Shown here piece after piece: positions 7,345 to 14,836 of a stretch of 19,711 nucleotides of DNA. Positions within the stretch are counted from its first letter, which is position 1. Every line of letters starts with the position of its first letter. The notes beneath the pieces were generated by a model. The model worked only from the letters and a program-made list of their open reading frames with translations. It had not been told where the DNA came from and did not search any database. Origin of the DNA: Clostridiales bacterium UBA7103 (lineage in GTDB: Bacteria > Bacillota > Clostridia > Oscillospirales > Oscillospiraceae); NCBI GenBank assembly GCA_002493305.1, contig DKYJ01000037.1:1-19711 (forward strand). Reading direction: 5' to 3'. Position numbers and translations under genes: made by a program.

Positions 7345-7932
7345 TTATGCGAATATCTGCATTCCGCTGAAGCCCATGAAGGCCAGAGCCAGCAGAGCGG
7401 CGGAAACCAGGCAGATGGGGAAGCCCTCGAAGCACTCGGGGTACTCGGAGAACTGGATACGCTCACGGACGGTGGAGAACAGCACGATGGCCAGCATGAA
7501 GCCCAGGCCGCCGGTGATGCCGTAAACCACGGACTCGATGAAGTTGTAGTTGTTCTGCACATTGAGCAGCACAACGCCCAGCACCGCGCAGTTGGTGGTG
7601 ATCAGGGGCAGGTAAATGCCCAGCGCAGAGTACAGCGAGGGGACGCTCTTTTTGAGGAACATCTCAACGAACTGAACCAGAGAGGCGATGACCAGAATGA
7701 AGGCCAGCGTCTGGAGGAAGGCCAGGTTCAGGGGGATGAGTATGTAGGTGTTGATGACCCAGCAGATAGCGGAGGCCAGGCCCATGACGAACACGACGGC
7801 CAGACCCATGCCGGCGGCGGTGTCGGTCTTGCTGGAGCAGCCGAGGAAGGGGCAGATGCCAAGGAACTGGGAGAAGATAAAGTTATTTATCAAAATCGCT
7901 CCCAGAGAGATGGAGATGATATTTGTAAGCAT
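7345..7932 (-). CDS. rnfA: Rnf complex subunit A (integral membrane)
   Basis: This is a 195-aa, six-helix membrane subunit homologous to NqrE/RnfE. It starts with ILINNFIFSQFLGICPFLG, which carries C27, and has a second conserved cysteine, C115 (ITTNCAVLG). In Rnf/Nqr complexes these cysteines, together with those of RnfE, hold an intramembrane [2Fe-2S] cluster at the pseudo-symmetric interface. The ATG overlaps the rnfE stop by one base (TAATG), indicating translational coupling. Confidence 0.96.
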   Translation of the reverse strand: MLTNIISISLGAILINNFIFSQFLGICPFLGCSSKTDTAAGMGLAVVFVMGLASAICWVINTYILIPLNLAFLQTLAFILVIASLVQFVEMFLKKSVPSLYSALGIYLPLITTNCAVLGVVLLNVQNNYNFIESVVYGITGGLGFMLAIVLFSTVRERIQFSEYPECFEGFPICLVSAALLALAFMGFSGMQIFA

Positions 7933-8630
7933 TATTCTTCACCCTCCTTTTCTTCAGCAGCCTTCTGCGCAAGCTCCTTTTTCTTTGCGGACTTCTTGAG
8001 CGCATACTGCATAACAGCTATAAGCACGCCCAGAGTAAGGAAGCCGCCGAAGGGCAGAGTCAGTATGGAAGCGCCAAGGTCAGCCGGGAATATCTGGATA
8101 CCGGCGCCGGTGCCGTCCATAGTGAAGCGGAAGCCGTTGGTGATGTCGATAAGGCCTCCGCCGAAACGGCCGCTGCCAAGAAACTCGCGGACAACGCACA
8201 TGATGATCAGCACGCAGGTGTAGCCCAGGCCCTGGAAGATACCGTCGAAGAAGGAAGCACCGATGGGGTTCTTCTGGCAAAAAGCCTCAGCACGGCCGAT
8301 GATGATGCAGTTAACGACTATCAGGGGGATAAACACACCCAGAGCGTCGCTCAGCGCGGGAATGAATGCCTTCAGCAGCAGGTCAACGATAGTGACGAAG
8401 CCCGCAATTATGACGACAAAGATAGCAAGACGGATCTCGCCGGGAATGATCTTACGGATAGCCGAGACCACCACATTGCAGCAGGTCAGTATGATGAGCA
8501 CGGACAGGCCCATTCCAACGCCGTTGAAGAGCGTGGTGGTGATGGCCATGGTGGCGCACATACCGATGAGCTGAACAAGGACGGGGTTATTGGTGATCAG
8601 GCCCTCTTTGAACTGTTTTTTAATATTCAT
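7932..8630 (-). CDS. rnfE: Rnf complex subunit E (integral membrane)
   Basis: This is a 232-aa membrane subunit, the partner of RnfA. Residues NNPVLVQLIGMCA with C25, and VNCIIIGRAEAFCQKNP with C108, match the conserved cysteine positions for the shared [2Fe-2S] cluster. Helices fill residues 18-210. The tail from 211 is hydrophilic and rich in K, A and E (KKSAKKKELAQKAAEEK). It starts with ATG after GGAGGA, 14 nt from the rnfG stop. Confidence 0.95.
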   Translation of the reverse strand: MNIKKQFKEGLITNNPVLVQLIGMCATMAITTTLFNGVGMGLSVLIILTCCNVVVSAIRKIIPGEIRLAIFVVIIAGFVTIVDLLLKAFIPALSDALGVFIPLIVVNCIIIGRAEAFCQKNPIGASFFDGIFQGLGYTCVLIIMCVVREFLGSGRFGGGLIDITNGFRFTMDGTGAGIQIFPADLGASILTLPFGGFLTLGVLIAVMQYALKKSAKKKELAQKAAEEKEGEE

Positions 8631-8644
8631 TCAGCCTATCCTCC

Positions 8645-9187
8645 TTAACCCAAAGACTCAACCGCTTTGATCGCGGTACCGGTAGCATTTGCGATAGAAC
8701 GGGAGGTAATGGTAGCGCCTGTGAGCGCCTCAATATCGCCGCCCGCTTTCTCGATCGCGACATTTTCATCCTGACCCACGAACTGGGCACGGAAGTCAAC
8801 GCCCACCTGGGCGGAGCTGGCCGCGTTCGCGCCGAGGCCGGAGGTCTCAGCGTGCTTGATGATGGAAATGCCGGTGCACTTATAATCGTTGTCAACGCCG
8901 ACAGCCATGGTGATGCTGCCCTGAGCACCGGAGAAGGTGGTGGTGACCACATAGCCCTCGCCGCCGGTGCACTTGTTGATAAGATCGATGGTGGGGAAGG
9001 CTTCCTTATCAAAGGATACCTCCTCATAGCCCTCGGACGCCAGAACTGCGGCATAGGCTTTCTCGGTCTTGATGCGCTGCTGCTCCTCTATTCTCTCATA
9101 TGTAACGAGGTTGACAGCGCCGAGAATGCCCGCCACAACAGCGGAGACAAGGAACAGGATAAGAGTCAGCTTGAGTATTTTTTTCAT
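8645..9187 (-). CDS. rnfG: Rnf complex subunit G (covalent FMN protein)
   Basis: This is a 180-aa protein with one N-terminal membrane helix (about residues 5-28) and an extracytoplasmic FMN-binding domain. The flavinylation motif is LTGATITS (155-162); Thr159 is the expected FMN-phosphoester site. HAETSGLGA (112-120) is another conserved stretch. It overlaps the rnfD stop by four bases (ATGA). Flavinylation needs an ApbE-type transferase, which is not in this window and must be encoded elsewhere. Confidence 0.95.
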   Translation of the reverse strand: MKKILKLTLILFLVSAVVAGILGAVNLVTYERIEEQQRIKTEKAYAAVLASEGYEEVSFDKEAFPTIDLINKCTGGEGYVVTTTFSGAQGSITMAVGVDNDYKCTGISIIKHAETSGLGANAASSAQVGVDFRAQFVGQDENVAIEKAGGDIEALTGATITSRSIANATGTAIKAVESLG

Positions 9188-10227
9188 TGCGCCGCCTCCT
9201 TTGCCGCTTTCTTTGCTGCTTTGGCAGCTGCCTTGGCTGCCGCCACATCTTCCTTGGAAACACCGAATTGACGGCGGTGGAAAGCCTTGTCAATAGCCCA
9301 TGCGCAGAGGTTCATGATGAGAATGGCATAGGAAACGCCCTCAGGGAAGCCTCCAAAGTATCTTATCAGCACTGTTATAGCGCCGCAGCCGAAGCCAAAT
9401 AGCAGCTGGCCGCCTACGGTGACAGGGCTGGTAGAGTAATCAGTCGCCATGAAGATCGCGCCGAGCATAAGACCGCCGGAGAGTATGTTATAGAGCATCC
9501 ACTCAGCATTGCCGAAGCCCTCTTTGCCGAAGATAAGCGTCAGCAGGGCGACAGTGCCGATGAAGGACACGGGGATACGCCAGGAGATGACCTTGCGGAT
9601 AAGCAGGTAAACGCCGCCGATGAGCAGAGCCAGCGCGCTGAGCTCGCCTATGCAGCCGGGGATGGTGCCGAGGAACAGGCTCTTGAAGCTGTAATAGGCT
9701 ATAGCGGGGTCAGCGTCATAGATGGCGGCCAGAGGCGTCGCCATGGTCACGCCGTCGACAACTCCCTTCAGGGAATTAGGCACGGCGTACTTGCCCATGA
9801 TGCCCGCGTAAGAGGCCAGCAGGAAGGCGCGGCCAGCCAGAGCGGGGTTGAGGAAGTTCTTGCCGATGCCGCCGTAGAGCTGCTTGACAACGACTATTGC
9901 AAACAGCGAGCCAATGACAGGCAGGTACAGGGGCGCGGTGGGGGGCAGGGTCAGCGCCAGAAGGATACCGGTGACGCAGGCGGAAAGATCGCCCACGGTG
10001 TTGTCCTTCTTCATGAGCTTGCGGTAGCCCCACTCGAAGAAAGCGGCGGAAGCCATGGAGATGACTATGACCGCCAGAGGATAGATGCCGAACTGCCACA
10101 CAGCCACAGCCACGGCAGGCAGCAGAGCGATAATGACATCGAGCATGATGCTGCGGGTGTCAGTATTGGTTCTCTCCTGCGGCTGATAGGCAACATCAAG
10201 AACTATTCTTTCGTTATTTTCTTTCAC
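9184..10227 (-). CDS. rnfD: Rnf complex subunit D (membrane, covalent FMN)
   Basis: This is a 347-aa multi-helix membrane subunit. The flavinylation site is DGVTMATPLAA (158-168), with Thr164 the predicted FMN attachment point, and FMATDYSTSPVT (259-270) is a hallmark segment. It starts with GTG inside a GTGA overlap with the rnfC stop and has an AGGAGG site about 8 nt upstream. The C-terminus is a 20-residue Ala/Lys-rich tail (from about residue 328), which resembles the tail of RnfC and is probably surface-exposed on the cytosolic side. Confidence 0.95.
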   Translation of the reverse strand: MKENNERIVLDVAYQPQERTNTDTRSIMLDVIIALLPAVAVAVWQFGIYPLAVIVISMASAAFFEWGYRKLMKKDNTVGDLSACVTGILLALTLPPTAPLYLPVIGSLFAIVVVKQLYGGIGKNFLNPALAGRAFLLASYAGIMGKYAVPNSLKGVVDGVTMATPLAAIYDADPAIAYYSFKSLFLGTIPGCIGELSALALLIGGVYLLIRKVISWRIPVSFIGTVALLTLIFGKEGFGNAEWMLYNILSGGLMLGAIFMATDYSTSPVTVGGQLLFGFGCGAITVLIRYFGGFPEGVSYAILIMNLCAWAIDKAFHRRQFGVSKEDVAAAKAAAKAAKKAAKEAAQ

Positions 10228-11588
10228 TGTTTAGCCTCCTTTGCCGCGGCTGCCGCCTCAGCCTTGGCCTTCTCTGCGGCGGCCTTGGCCTGGAACATGA
10301 GCTTTGCGGTTTTGAACGCATGGGTCAGCGGCATTCTGGCCGGGCAGTTGTAAGAGCAGCTGCCGCACTCGATGCACTCGGTGATGTGGAACTTCTCCAT
10401 GCCCGCGAAATCGTGCTTGCTGTAATACATGTACATGAACACAGGCTCAAGATTCATCGGGCAAACGCTGATGCACTTTCCGCAGCGCAGGCAGTGAGGA
10501 TCCTTCACCGTCTTGTCCTCCTTCTCTGTAAAGAAGAGGACGCCGGCGGTGCCCTTTACGGTGGGCGCGTCAAAGCTGGTGGCGCAGATGCCCATCATCG
10601 GGCCGCCGAGAACTATCTTGCGCGGCGTCTTGACAAAGCCGCCGCACTGCTCGGCAAGGTATCCGAAGGGCGTGCCCACGCGGGTCAGCGCGTTGACCGG
10701 GGCCTTCATCGCGCTTCCGGCTACAGTGACAATACGCTCGATAACGGGCTTGCCCTCATAGCAGGCCTGATAAATAGCGTAGGCCGTGCGGGTGCTGACA
10801 ACGTTGCAGCCCACGCCCGCAGGAAGCTGGCCGGGCTTGACCTCGCGGCCGGTGACGGCCTTGATCTGGAGCTTTTCACCGCCCTGAGGGTACTTGACCT
10901 CTTCGGGCACGATCTCTATGCCGTATTTTGCGGGGTCAAGGGAGTTGAGCAGGTCGATAGCGTCCTGCTTGTTCTTCTCAATGCCGTAGTAGGCTTTCTC
11001 CACATGGCTTGCGATGCGCACAAGCTCTATGCCCTTGAGAAGCTGCTCCGGGAAATTGAGCATGGTGAGATGGTCGCCGTTGAGGTAGGGCTCGCACTCG
11101 GCGCCGTTGATGATGAGGGTATCGACCTTGCCAATACCGCCGCGGATCTTAAAGGCGGTGGGGAACATTGCGCCGCCCATGCCGACAACGCCGGCTTCGC
11201 GCATACGCTCAAGAATAGCCTCAGGATCCCTGAGCTGTTCCTCAGTCAGAGGAGCAAGATCGGTGCAGGGGGTGTCCTGATAGTCATTCTCGATGACCAC
11301 GGCCATGATCATGTCTCCCAGCGGGTGGGGGCGCGGCTCGACGGCCACGACCTTACCGGAGACTGAAGCATGTACCGGGGCTGAGACCGGCGCGGGATTC
11401 TCGCCGATCTTCTGGCCCATCGTCACATAGTCGCCCACGCTGACCAGGGGTTTGCAGGGCGCCCCGATGTGCTGAGCCATAGGGATAACGACCTGTGCAG
11501 GCGGAGTGATCACGCTCACCGGGATCTCCGGTGCCTTATTATAATTGGGGTGCACTCCGCCTTTGAAAGTATGGGACATTAGCTTCAC
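10224..11588 (-). CDS. rnfC: Rnf complex subunit C (NADH-binding iron-sulfur flavoprotein)
   Basis: RnfC is the peripheral subunit that reduces NAD+. The 454-aa protein shows an N-terminal biotinyl/lipoyl-like hybrid region (about 45-85), a nucleotide/FMN-binding region with VGMGGAMFPT (135-144) and IINGAECEPYL (159-169), and two [4Fe-4S] motifs, CLRCGKCISVCPM (366-378) and CIECGSCSYNCPA (405-417). An Ala/Lys/Glu-rich tail occupies 432-454. As the first gene of rnfCDGEAB, it has the strong site GAGGTGA five or so nt before the ATG and a predicted promoter at 11625-11654. Confidence 0.96.
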   Translation of the reverse strand: MKLMSHTFKGGVHPNYNKAPEIPVSVITPPAQVVIPMAQHIGAPCKPLVSVGDYVTMGQKIGENPAPVSAPVHASVSGKVVAVEPRPHPLGDMIMAVVIENDYQDTPCTDLAPLTEEQLRDPEAILERMREAGVVGMGGAMFPTAFKIRGGIGKVDTLIINGAECEPYLNGDHLTMLNFPEQLLKGIELVRIASHVEKAYYGIEKNKQDAIDLLNSLDPAKYGIEIVPEEVKYPQGGEKLQIKAVTGREVKPGQLPAGVGCNVVSTRTAYAIYQACYEGKPVIERIVTVAGSAMKAPVNALTRVGTPFGYLAEQCGGFVKTPRKIVLGGPMMGICATSFDAPTVKGTAGVLFFTEKEDKTVKDPHCLRCGKCISVCPMNLEPVFMYMYYSKHDFAGMEKFHITECIECGSCSYNCPARMPLTHAFKTAKLMFQAKAAAEKAKAEAAAAAKEAKQ

Positions 11589-11624
11589 CTCGAAAATATA
11601 TTACAGGGAATTCATTCGGTATAA

Positions 11625-11654
11625 ATTGTATCACAACCAGTCGCAAAATGTCTA
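11625..11654 (-). promoter_or_regulatory. Predicted rnf operon promoter
   Basis: On the minus strand, -35 TAGACA (11649-11654), an 18-nt spacer and -10 TACAAT (11625-11630) are present, with a TGA extended -10. The leader before rnfC is about 30 nt. The -10 region contains TTGTGATACAA, an imperfect palindrome (TTGT-3-ACAA) that could be a regulator site; it is too short to name the regulator. Confidence 0.6.
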
Positions 11655-11820
11655 CAAGCTTTATGCAGAAAATTGCGTTTTTATCAAGATAAGTTTCTAA
11701 CAAAGCCGTTAATTGCTCGTTCATAAATTAAATTTTGACATTTTTTCGAAATATTGCATTTCTTTTAACAAAGCCTGACTTTTTTCTCACAATTTGTGGA
11801 AATTTTGGTTTTCAATGAAG

Positions 11821-11935
11821 GCTGCGCCGGTAGGTGAAGCCCCTAAGGGGGAAGCAAGTTAGATTGGAGCAAGACGGAGCACTACCGCACTAAGCCCTCG
11901 GAGGGGGTAATCCAATAAGGGGTAACCGCCGCAGC
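11821..11935. repeat. MITE-like structured repeat in the rnf-flavodiiron gap
   Basis: A 115-bp block is bounded by imperfect terminal inverted repeats, GCTGCGCCGGT (11821-11831) and ACCGCCGCAGC (11925-11935), with 10 of 11 positions pairing. Nested inside are ATTGGA/TCCAAT (11863-11868 and 11911-11916), the palindrome CCCCTAAGGGG (11840-11850) and CCCTC/GAGGG (11895-11905). No ORF lies in it. Its GC-rich composition contrasts with the AT-rich flanks. Short repeats with a CCCCTAAGGGG-like core are common in related Clostridia (from general knowledge), but the copy number here is unknown. Confidence 0.5.
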
Positions 11936-11973
11936 AGTGCCCCATTTTGGGCGTTTCAATTGGGGTGGTTTTT

Positions 11974-12003
11974 GGAGGGGAAGAAATCGCAATCTTCCCC
12001 TCC
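11974..12003. other. Strong hairpin without U-tract
   Basis: A perfect 11-bp stem GGAGGGGAAGA/TCTTCCCCTCC encloses an 8-nt loop. Neither strand has a following T-run, so it is not a typical terminator. It is in an otherwise geneless stretch. Longer-range pairing also exists here (ACGCTTCT at about 12006 with AGAAGCGT at about 12068), so a structured RNA or a degraded repeat is possible. Confidence 0.45.
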
Positions 12004-12076
12004 TAAACGCTTCTTTGCAACTTTCTTGGCGTTAAGGAAGTTGAGAATACTCTTTCTTTGTCTCAAGAGAAGCGTA

Positions 12077-12104
12077 TTGGACAGTTCTATATATTTTTTA
12101 TAAT
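12077..12104 (+). promoter_or_regulatory. Promoter-like sequence pointing into the 3' end of the flavodiiron gene
   Basis: -35 TTGGAC (12077-12082), a 16-nt spacer and a perfect -10 TATAAT (12099-12104) lie on the plus strand. No plus-strand gene follows; the next feature is the terminator hairpin at 12162-12190. This could drive an approximately 80-nt RNA, or it could be a chance match in AT-rich DNA. Confidence 0.3.
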
Positions 12105-12161
12105 GTTACCCCCCTCAGGCGCCCCGAGCTATCTCCTTTCCCCCTGCGCAGAACAAACAAA

Positions 12162-12190
12162 AGGTACGCTTCATTTTATGAAGCGTACCT
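12162..12190 (-). terminator. Intrinsic terminator of the flavodiiron gene
   Basis: A perfect 12-bp stem AGGTACGCTTCA/TGAAGCGTACCT encloses a 5-nt loop. On the minus strand it is followed by TTTTGTTTGTT. It lies 29 nt past the stop codon. Confidence 0.85.
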
Positions 12191-12219
12191 CTTTGTAATT
12201 CCGTTTTCGATTTGCCGCC

Positions 12220-14220
12220 TCACTGCTCGGCAGGCTCGAAATCCTCCCGCCCGTGGTGGCACAGCGGGCAGACGTAATCCTCCGGCAGCTCCCCGTCGCA
12301 GGGCTCGAAGTGGCCGCAGACGGTGCAGATATAGCCCTTGCGCTTGTTGACGACAGCGGGCACAACATGCTCGAAGTCCTCCCTGCCGTGCTTGCACAGC
12401 GGGCAGACAAAATCCTCCGGCAGCTCGCTGCCCTCGTGGAAATAGCCGCATACCTTGCAGACATAGCCCTCGCCGCGCTCGGGTGCGGGGTTCTTCTTGG
12501 GCTTGATATGGGCATGGTAATAGGCATAGGTGCAGGAGGGCACGTCGGACAGAACCTTAGCCTCCACAACATTGGCGATATAGAGGGTCTGCGTCTCCAC
12601 ATCCTTCACATCAATGACTTCACAGGAGAGAACGGCGTTGGTGTACTGCGGGATATAACGGATGCCGTTTGCCATGCGCTCGTCATAGGGAACATCCGCA
12701 AACTTGTCCACATCGCGCCCGCTCTGGAAGCCAAAGTGCTGGAACAGGCTGTACGGCGCGTCCTGAGTGAGAATGGAGATGTTGAACCTGCCCGCCTTCA
12801 TCACCATGTCGCAGGTGTTGTTCTTCTTGATGACGGAGATGGTGATCTTCTTGGGATCGCAGGAGGCGACCTGGCCGGCGGTGTTGATGATGCAGCCGTA
12901 ATCCTTGCCGTCCACCCGCGTGGTCAGCACCTCGACCCCATAGGAAAAGCGGTTAAAGACCTTGTTGTCCACCATGTCGACAACGCTCTGGACGGGAGTG
13001 ACCTCGGCCACAACAGGCGCGGGGCAGATGTCGGCGGCGATAGCGTCGGCAAGCGCGTCCATGTCATCAAGCTGATTTTCCTTGAGCGCGGAGCGGAGGC
13101 TTATATTCTCCCCTATAAACTCCGTGCCCTTCACACCCTCAAGCATACCGCGCATGAGCTTGCCGCTGGTAGGCGCCCAGCTGCCGTTTTCGATGATGGC
13201 TACCTTGCGCCCCTGAAGATTGTGGTTTGCGATATCGTGCAGCAGATTTTCCATGGTCACAAATACCCCGGCGTTATAGGTGGTGGAGGCAAAGACCAGA
13301 TGGCTGCATCTGAAAGCGTCGGAAACTATATAGCTTGCCGGGGTGACGGAGGTATCGTACATACGCACCCGGACGCCGCGCTCATTGAGCTTCACCGCCA
13401 GAATGTTGGCGGCGTTCTCTGTGTGCCCGTATACGGAAGCGTAAGCTATCAGCACGCTCTTTTCCTCCGGAGTGTAGCTGCTCCAGAGCAGATACTTCTC
13501 AAGGAAATCACCGAAGTGCTTTCTCCACACGAAGCCGTGCAGAGGGCAGACATAGTTGAGCGTAAGCCCCGCTGCCTTTTTCAGCACCGCCTGAACCTGC
13601 GCGCCGTACTTACCCACGATGTTGGTGTAATAGCGCCGCGCCTCGTCCAGATGCTCGCCCATGAAGTCCGTCTCATCGGCAAAAAGCCTGCCGTTGAGAG
13701 CGCCGAAGGTGCCGAAAGCGTCAGCGGAGAAGAGGATCCCGTCCACCGTGTCATAGCTCATCATGACCTCGGGCCAGTGGACCATCGGCGCCATGACAAA
13801 GGTAAAATTGTGCTTACCGGTGCAGAGGCTGTCTCCCTCCTTGACAAGGTCTATTCTGCCGCTCATATCCACATTGAAAAACTGCCCCAGCAGGGTCTGG
13901 ATCTTTGCGTTGCAGACGATGCGCGTCTCCGGGTGGCGGATAACGAGGGACTCAACAGTTGCCGCGTGGTCAGGCTCCATATGGGAAATGACCAGATAGT
14001 CAAGGGGTCTGCCGCCCAGTGCGTAGGCCAGATTCTCAAAGAAAGTGCCCTCAACAGCCTTGTCCACCGTGTCAAAAAGCACGGTCTTCTCGTCAAGCAG
14101 CACATAGGAGTTATATGAAACCCCGTCCGGCACACCGTATACGCCCTCAAAGCAGGCAAGGCGGCGGTCATCAGCGCCGACCCAAATCAAATCGTCCAAA
14201 ACTTTTCTCGTGCAATGCAT
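12220..14220 (-). CDS. Flavodiiron protein with flavin-reductase-like domain and tandem rubredoxins
   Basis: This 666-aa cytosolic protein likely reduces O2 to water (or NO to N2O) as an anaerobe's defence. Residues 1-250 are a metallo-beta-lactamase-like domain with the full diiron ligand set: H80, E82 and D84 (in HMEPDHA), H148, D167 and H228. Residues 255-395 are a flavodoxin domain (AYASVYGHTENAA, FMN). Residues 413-575 are a flavin-reductase-like domain (NRFSYGVEVLTT, SCDPKKITISV), as in high-molecular-weight rubredoxin-type proteins. Two short rubredoxin domains follow, with ligands C588/C591/C606/C609 and C632/C635/C651/C654. One chain could thus carry electrons from a reduced nicotinamide or flavin to the diiron site (inference). 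The ATG has an AAGGAG site 6-7 nt upstream. The gene is monocistronic, ending at the terminator 12162-12190. Confidence 0.93.
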   Translation of the reverse strand: MHCTRKVLDDLIWVGADDRRLACFEGVYGVPDGVSYNSYVLLDEKTVLFDTVDKAVEGTFFENLAYALGGRPLDYLVISHMEPDHAATVESLVIRHPETRIVCNAKIQTLLGQFFNVDMSGRIDLVKEGDSLCTGKHNFTFVMAPMVHWPEVMMSYDTVDGILFSADAFGTFGALNGRLFADETDFMGEHLDEARRYYTNIVGKYGAQVQAVLKKAAGLTLNYVCPLHGFVWRKHFGDFLEKYLLWSSYTPEEKSVLIAYASVYGHTENAANILAVKLNERGVRVRMYDTSVTPASYIVSDAFRCSHLVFASTTYNAGVFVTMENLLHDIANHNLQGRKVAIIENGSWAPTSGKLMRGMLEGVKGTEFIGENISLRSALKENQLDDMDALADAIAADICPAPVVAEVTPVQSVVDMVDNKVFNRFSYGVEVLTTRVDGKDYGCIINTAGQVASCDPKKITISVIKKNNTCDMVMKAGRFNISILTQDAPYSLFQHFGFQSGRDVDKFADVPYDERMANGIRYIPQYTNAVLSCEVIDVKDVETQTLYIANVVEAKVLSDVPSCTYAYYHAHIKPKKNPAPERGEGYVCKVCGYFHEGSELPEDFVCPLCKHGREDFEHVVPAVVNKRKGYICTVCGHFEPCDGELPEDYVCPLCHHGREDFEPAEQ

Positions 14221-14248
14221 ATTTATCTCCTTCCGTTTGCTTTATACT

Positions 14249-14277
14249 TTTATAGTTATAAACACAAAATATATTAA
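14249..14277 (-). promoter_or_regulatory. Possible promoter of the flavodiiron gene
   Basis: On the minus strand, -35 TTAATA (14272-14277), a 17-nt spacer and -10 TATAAA (14249-14254) are present. The surrounding DNA is very AT-rich, so other registers are possible. Confidence 0.4.
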
Positions 14278-14295
14278 CTTACCCGCTCGCCATTC

Positions 14296-14333
14296 TACCA
14301 TTTTACTGTTGCCTGCGCAAGCAAAAAATGGTA
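14296..14333. promoter_or_regulatory. Inverted repeat over the promoter of the 121-aa gene
   Basis: TACCATTTT (14296-14304) and AAAATGGTA (14325-14333) form a perfect 9-bp inverted repeat with a 20-nt spacer. The arms flank the -35 and run into the -10 of the plus-strand promoter at 14309-14337, as expected for a repressor site. The spacing centre-to-centre is 29 bp, close to three helical turns. Confidence 0.45.
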
Positions 14334-14337
14334 TATT
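14309..14337 (+). promoter_or_regulatory. Predicted promoter of the 121-aa gene
   Basis: -35 TTGCCT (14309-14314), a 17-nt spacer and -10 TATATT (14332-14337) are present, with a TGG extended -10. The start codon is about 57 nt downstream. Confidence 0.65.
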
Positions 14338-14394
14338 TATAACGCAAAAGCAAAAGGTTCAAATTCAATTAATAATACAGGGAGTTGAATAGTT

Positions 14395-14760
14395 ATGGCA
14401 GATATTAAAATCATAGGCTCCGGCAGCGTCAGCGCGGAGCAGGCAGCGCAGGATCATTCCAGCGCGAAGGTTTTTGATAAGCTCAAGGTCGGCAGGCTGG
14501 GTGTGTATTATAAGAGCGGCTTCAAGACCCGCCTTATCCCTTACACAGAGATGGATCGGGTGTTTATCCGTATCCATGAGGTCAACGGCAAGCTCTGCTG
14601 CGGCAGCTCCGTTTTCCAGTATTTCCGGGTGGTTTTCGTCAAGGACGGCAAGGAGTTTGCCGATGTGATATCCGAGGACGAGGCCGCCATGGACAATGCC
14701 CTCGCCGCTATCCACGAGGTCGCGCCCGACCTCGCTATCGGTGTGCCGGAGAAGGAGTAA
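14395..14760 (+). CDS. Hypothetical protein, 121 aa
   Basis: I do not recognise this protein. It has no signal peptide or membrane helix. The middle (about residues 25-95) alternates short hydrophobic and charged segments (RLGVYYKSGFKTRLIPYTEMDR, CCGSSVFQYFRVVFVKDGKEF), which suggests a beta-rich fold. A final helix with DEAAMDNALAAIHEVAP follows. The pattern loosely recalls bacterial PH-like domains, but this is only a guess. The gene has its own promoter, a GGGAG site 10 nt before the ATG and a strong terminator, so it looks real and monocistronic. It is divergent from the flavodiiron gene, with 174 nt between start codons. Confidence 0.8.
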   Translation: MADIKIIGSGSVSAEQAAQDHSSAKVFDKLKVGRLGVYYKSGFKTRLIPYTEMDRVFIRIHEVNGKLCCGSSVFQYFRVVFVKDGKEFADVISEDEAAMDNALAAIHEVAPDLAIGVPEKE

Positions 14761-14767
14761 AAAATTC

Positions 14768-14796
14768 AAAAAACCAGCCCGCCGGGCTGGTTTTTT
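14768..14796 (+). terminator. Intrinsic terminator of the 121-aa gene
   Basis: A perfect 13-bp stem AAAAAACCAGCCC/GGGCTGGTTTTTT with a 3-nt loop begins 7 nt after the stop codon and ends in a T6 run. It can also act on the opposite strand. Confidence 0.92.
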
Positions 14797-14836
14797 GTCG
14801 TCTTCGGGTATGGTGATTATAGAGCGACTGTGCTAA

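Noticed and set aside
6556..8223. Plus-strand open frame of 555 codons across rnfB, rnfA and rnfE
   Set aside because: It runs antisense over three well-supported rnf genes and has low-complexity composition; no ribosome site or family motif supports it.
10320..11366. Plus-strand open frame of 348 codons opposite rnfC
   Set aside because: It is antisense to rnfC and shows no family features.
11620..11636. TTGTGATACAA over the rnf -10 as a Rex or CRP-type site
   Set aside because: TTGT-3-ACAA is too short and its spacing does not fit the known consensus; noted only as a palindrome.
11539..11724. Minus-strand 61-codon frame upstream of rnfC
   Set aside because: It overlaps the predicted rnf promoter and the start of rnfC, has no ribosome site and is AT-rich non-coding in character.
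12253..14118. Plus-strand open frame of 621 codons opposite the flavodiiron gene
   Set aside because: It is the shadow of a gene with all catalytic ligands intact on the minus strand.
14255..14280. AGTTA/TAACT pairing upstream of the flavodiiron gene as a Rex-type redox operator
   Set aside because: Only five bases pair across a long spacer in AT-rich DNA, and it does not match the TTGTTAA-type Rex consensus well enough.
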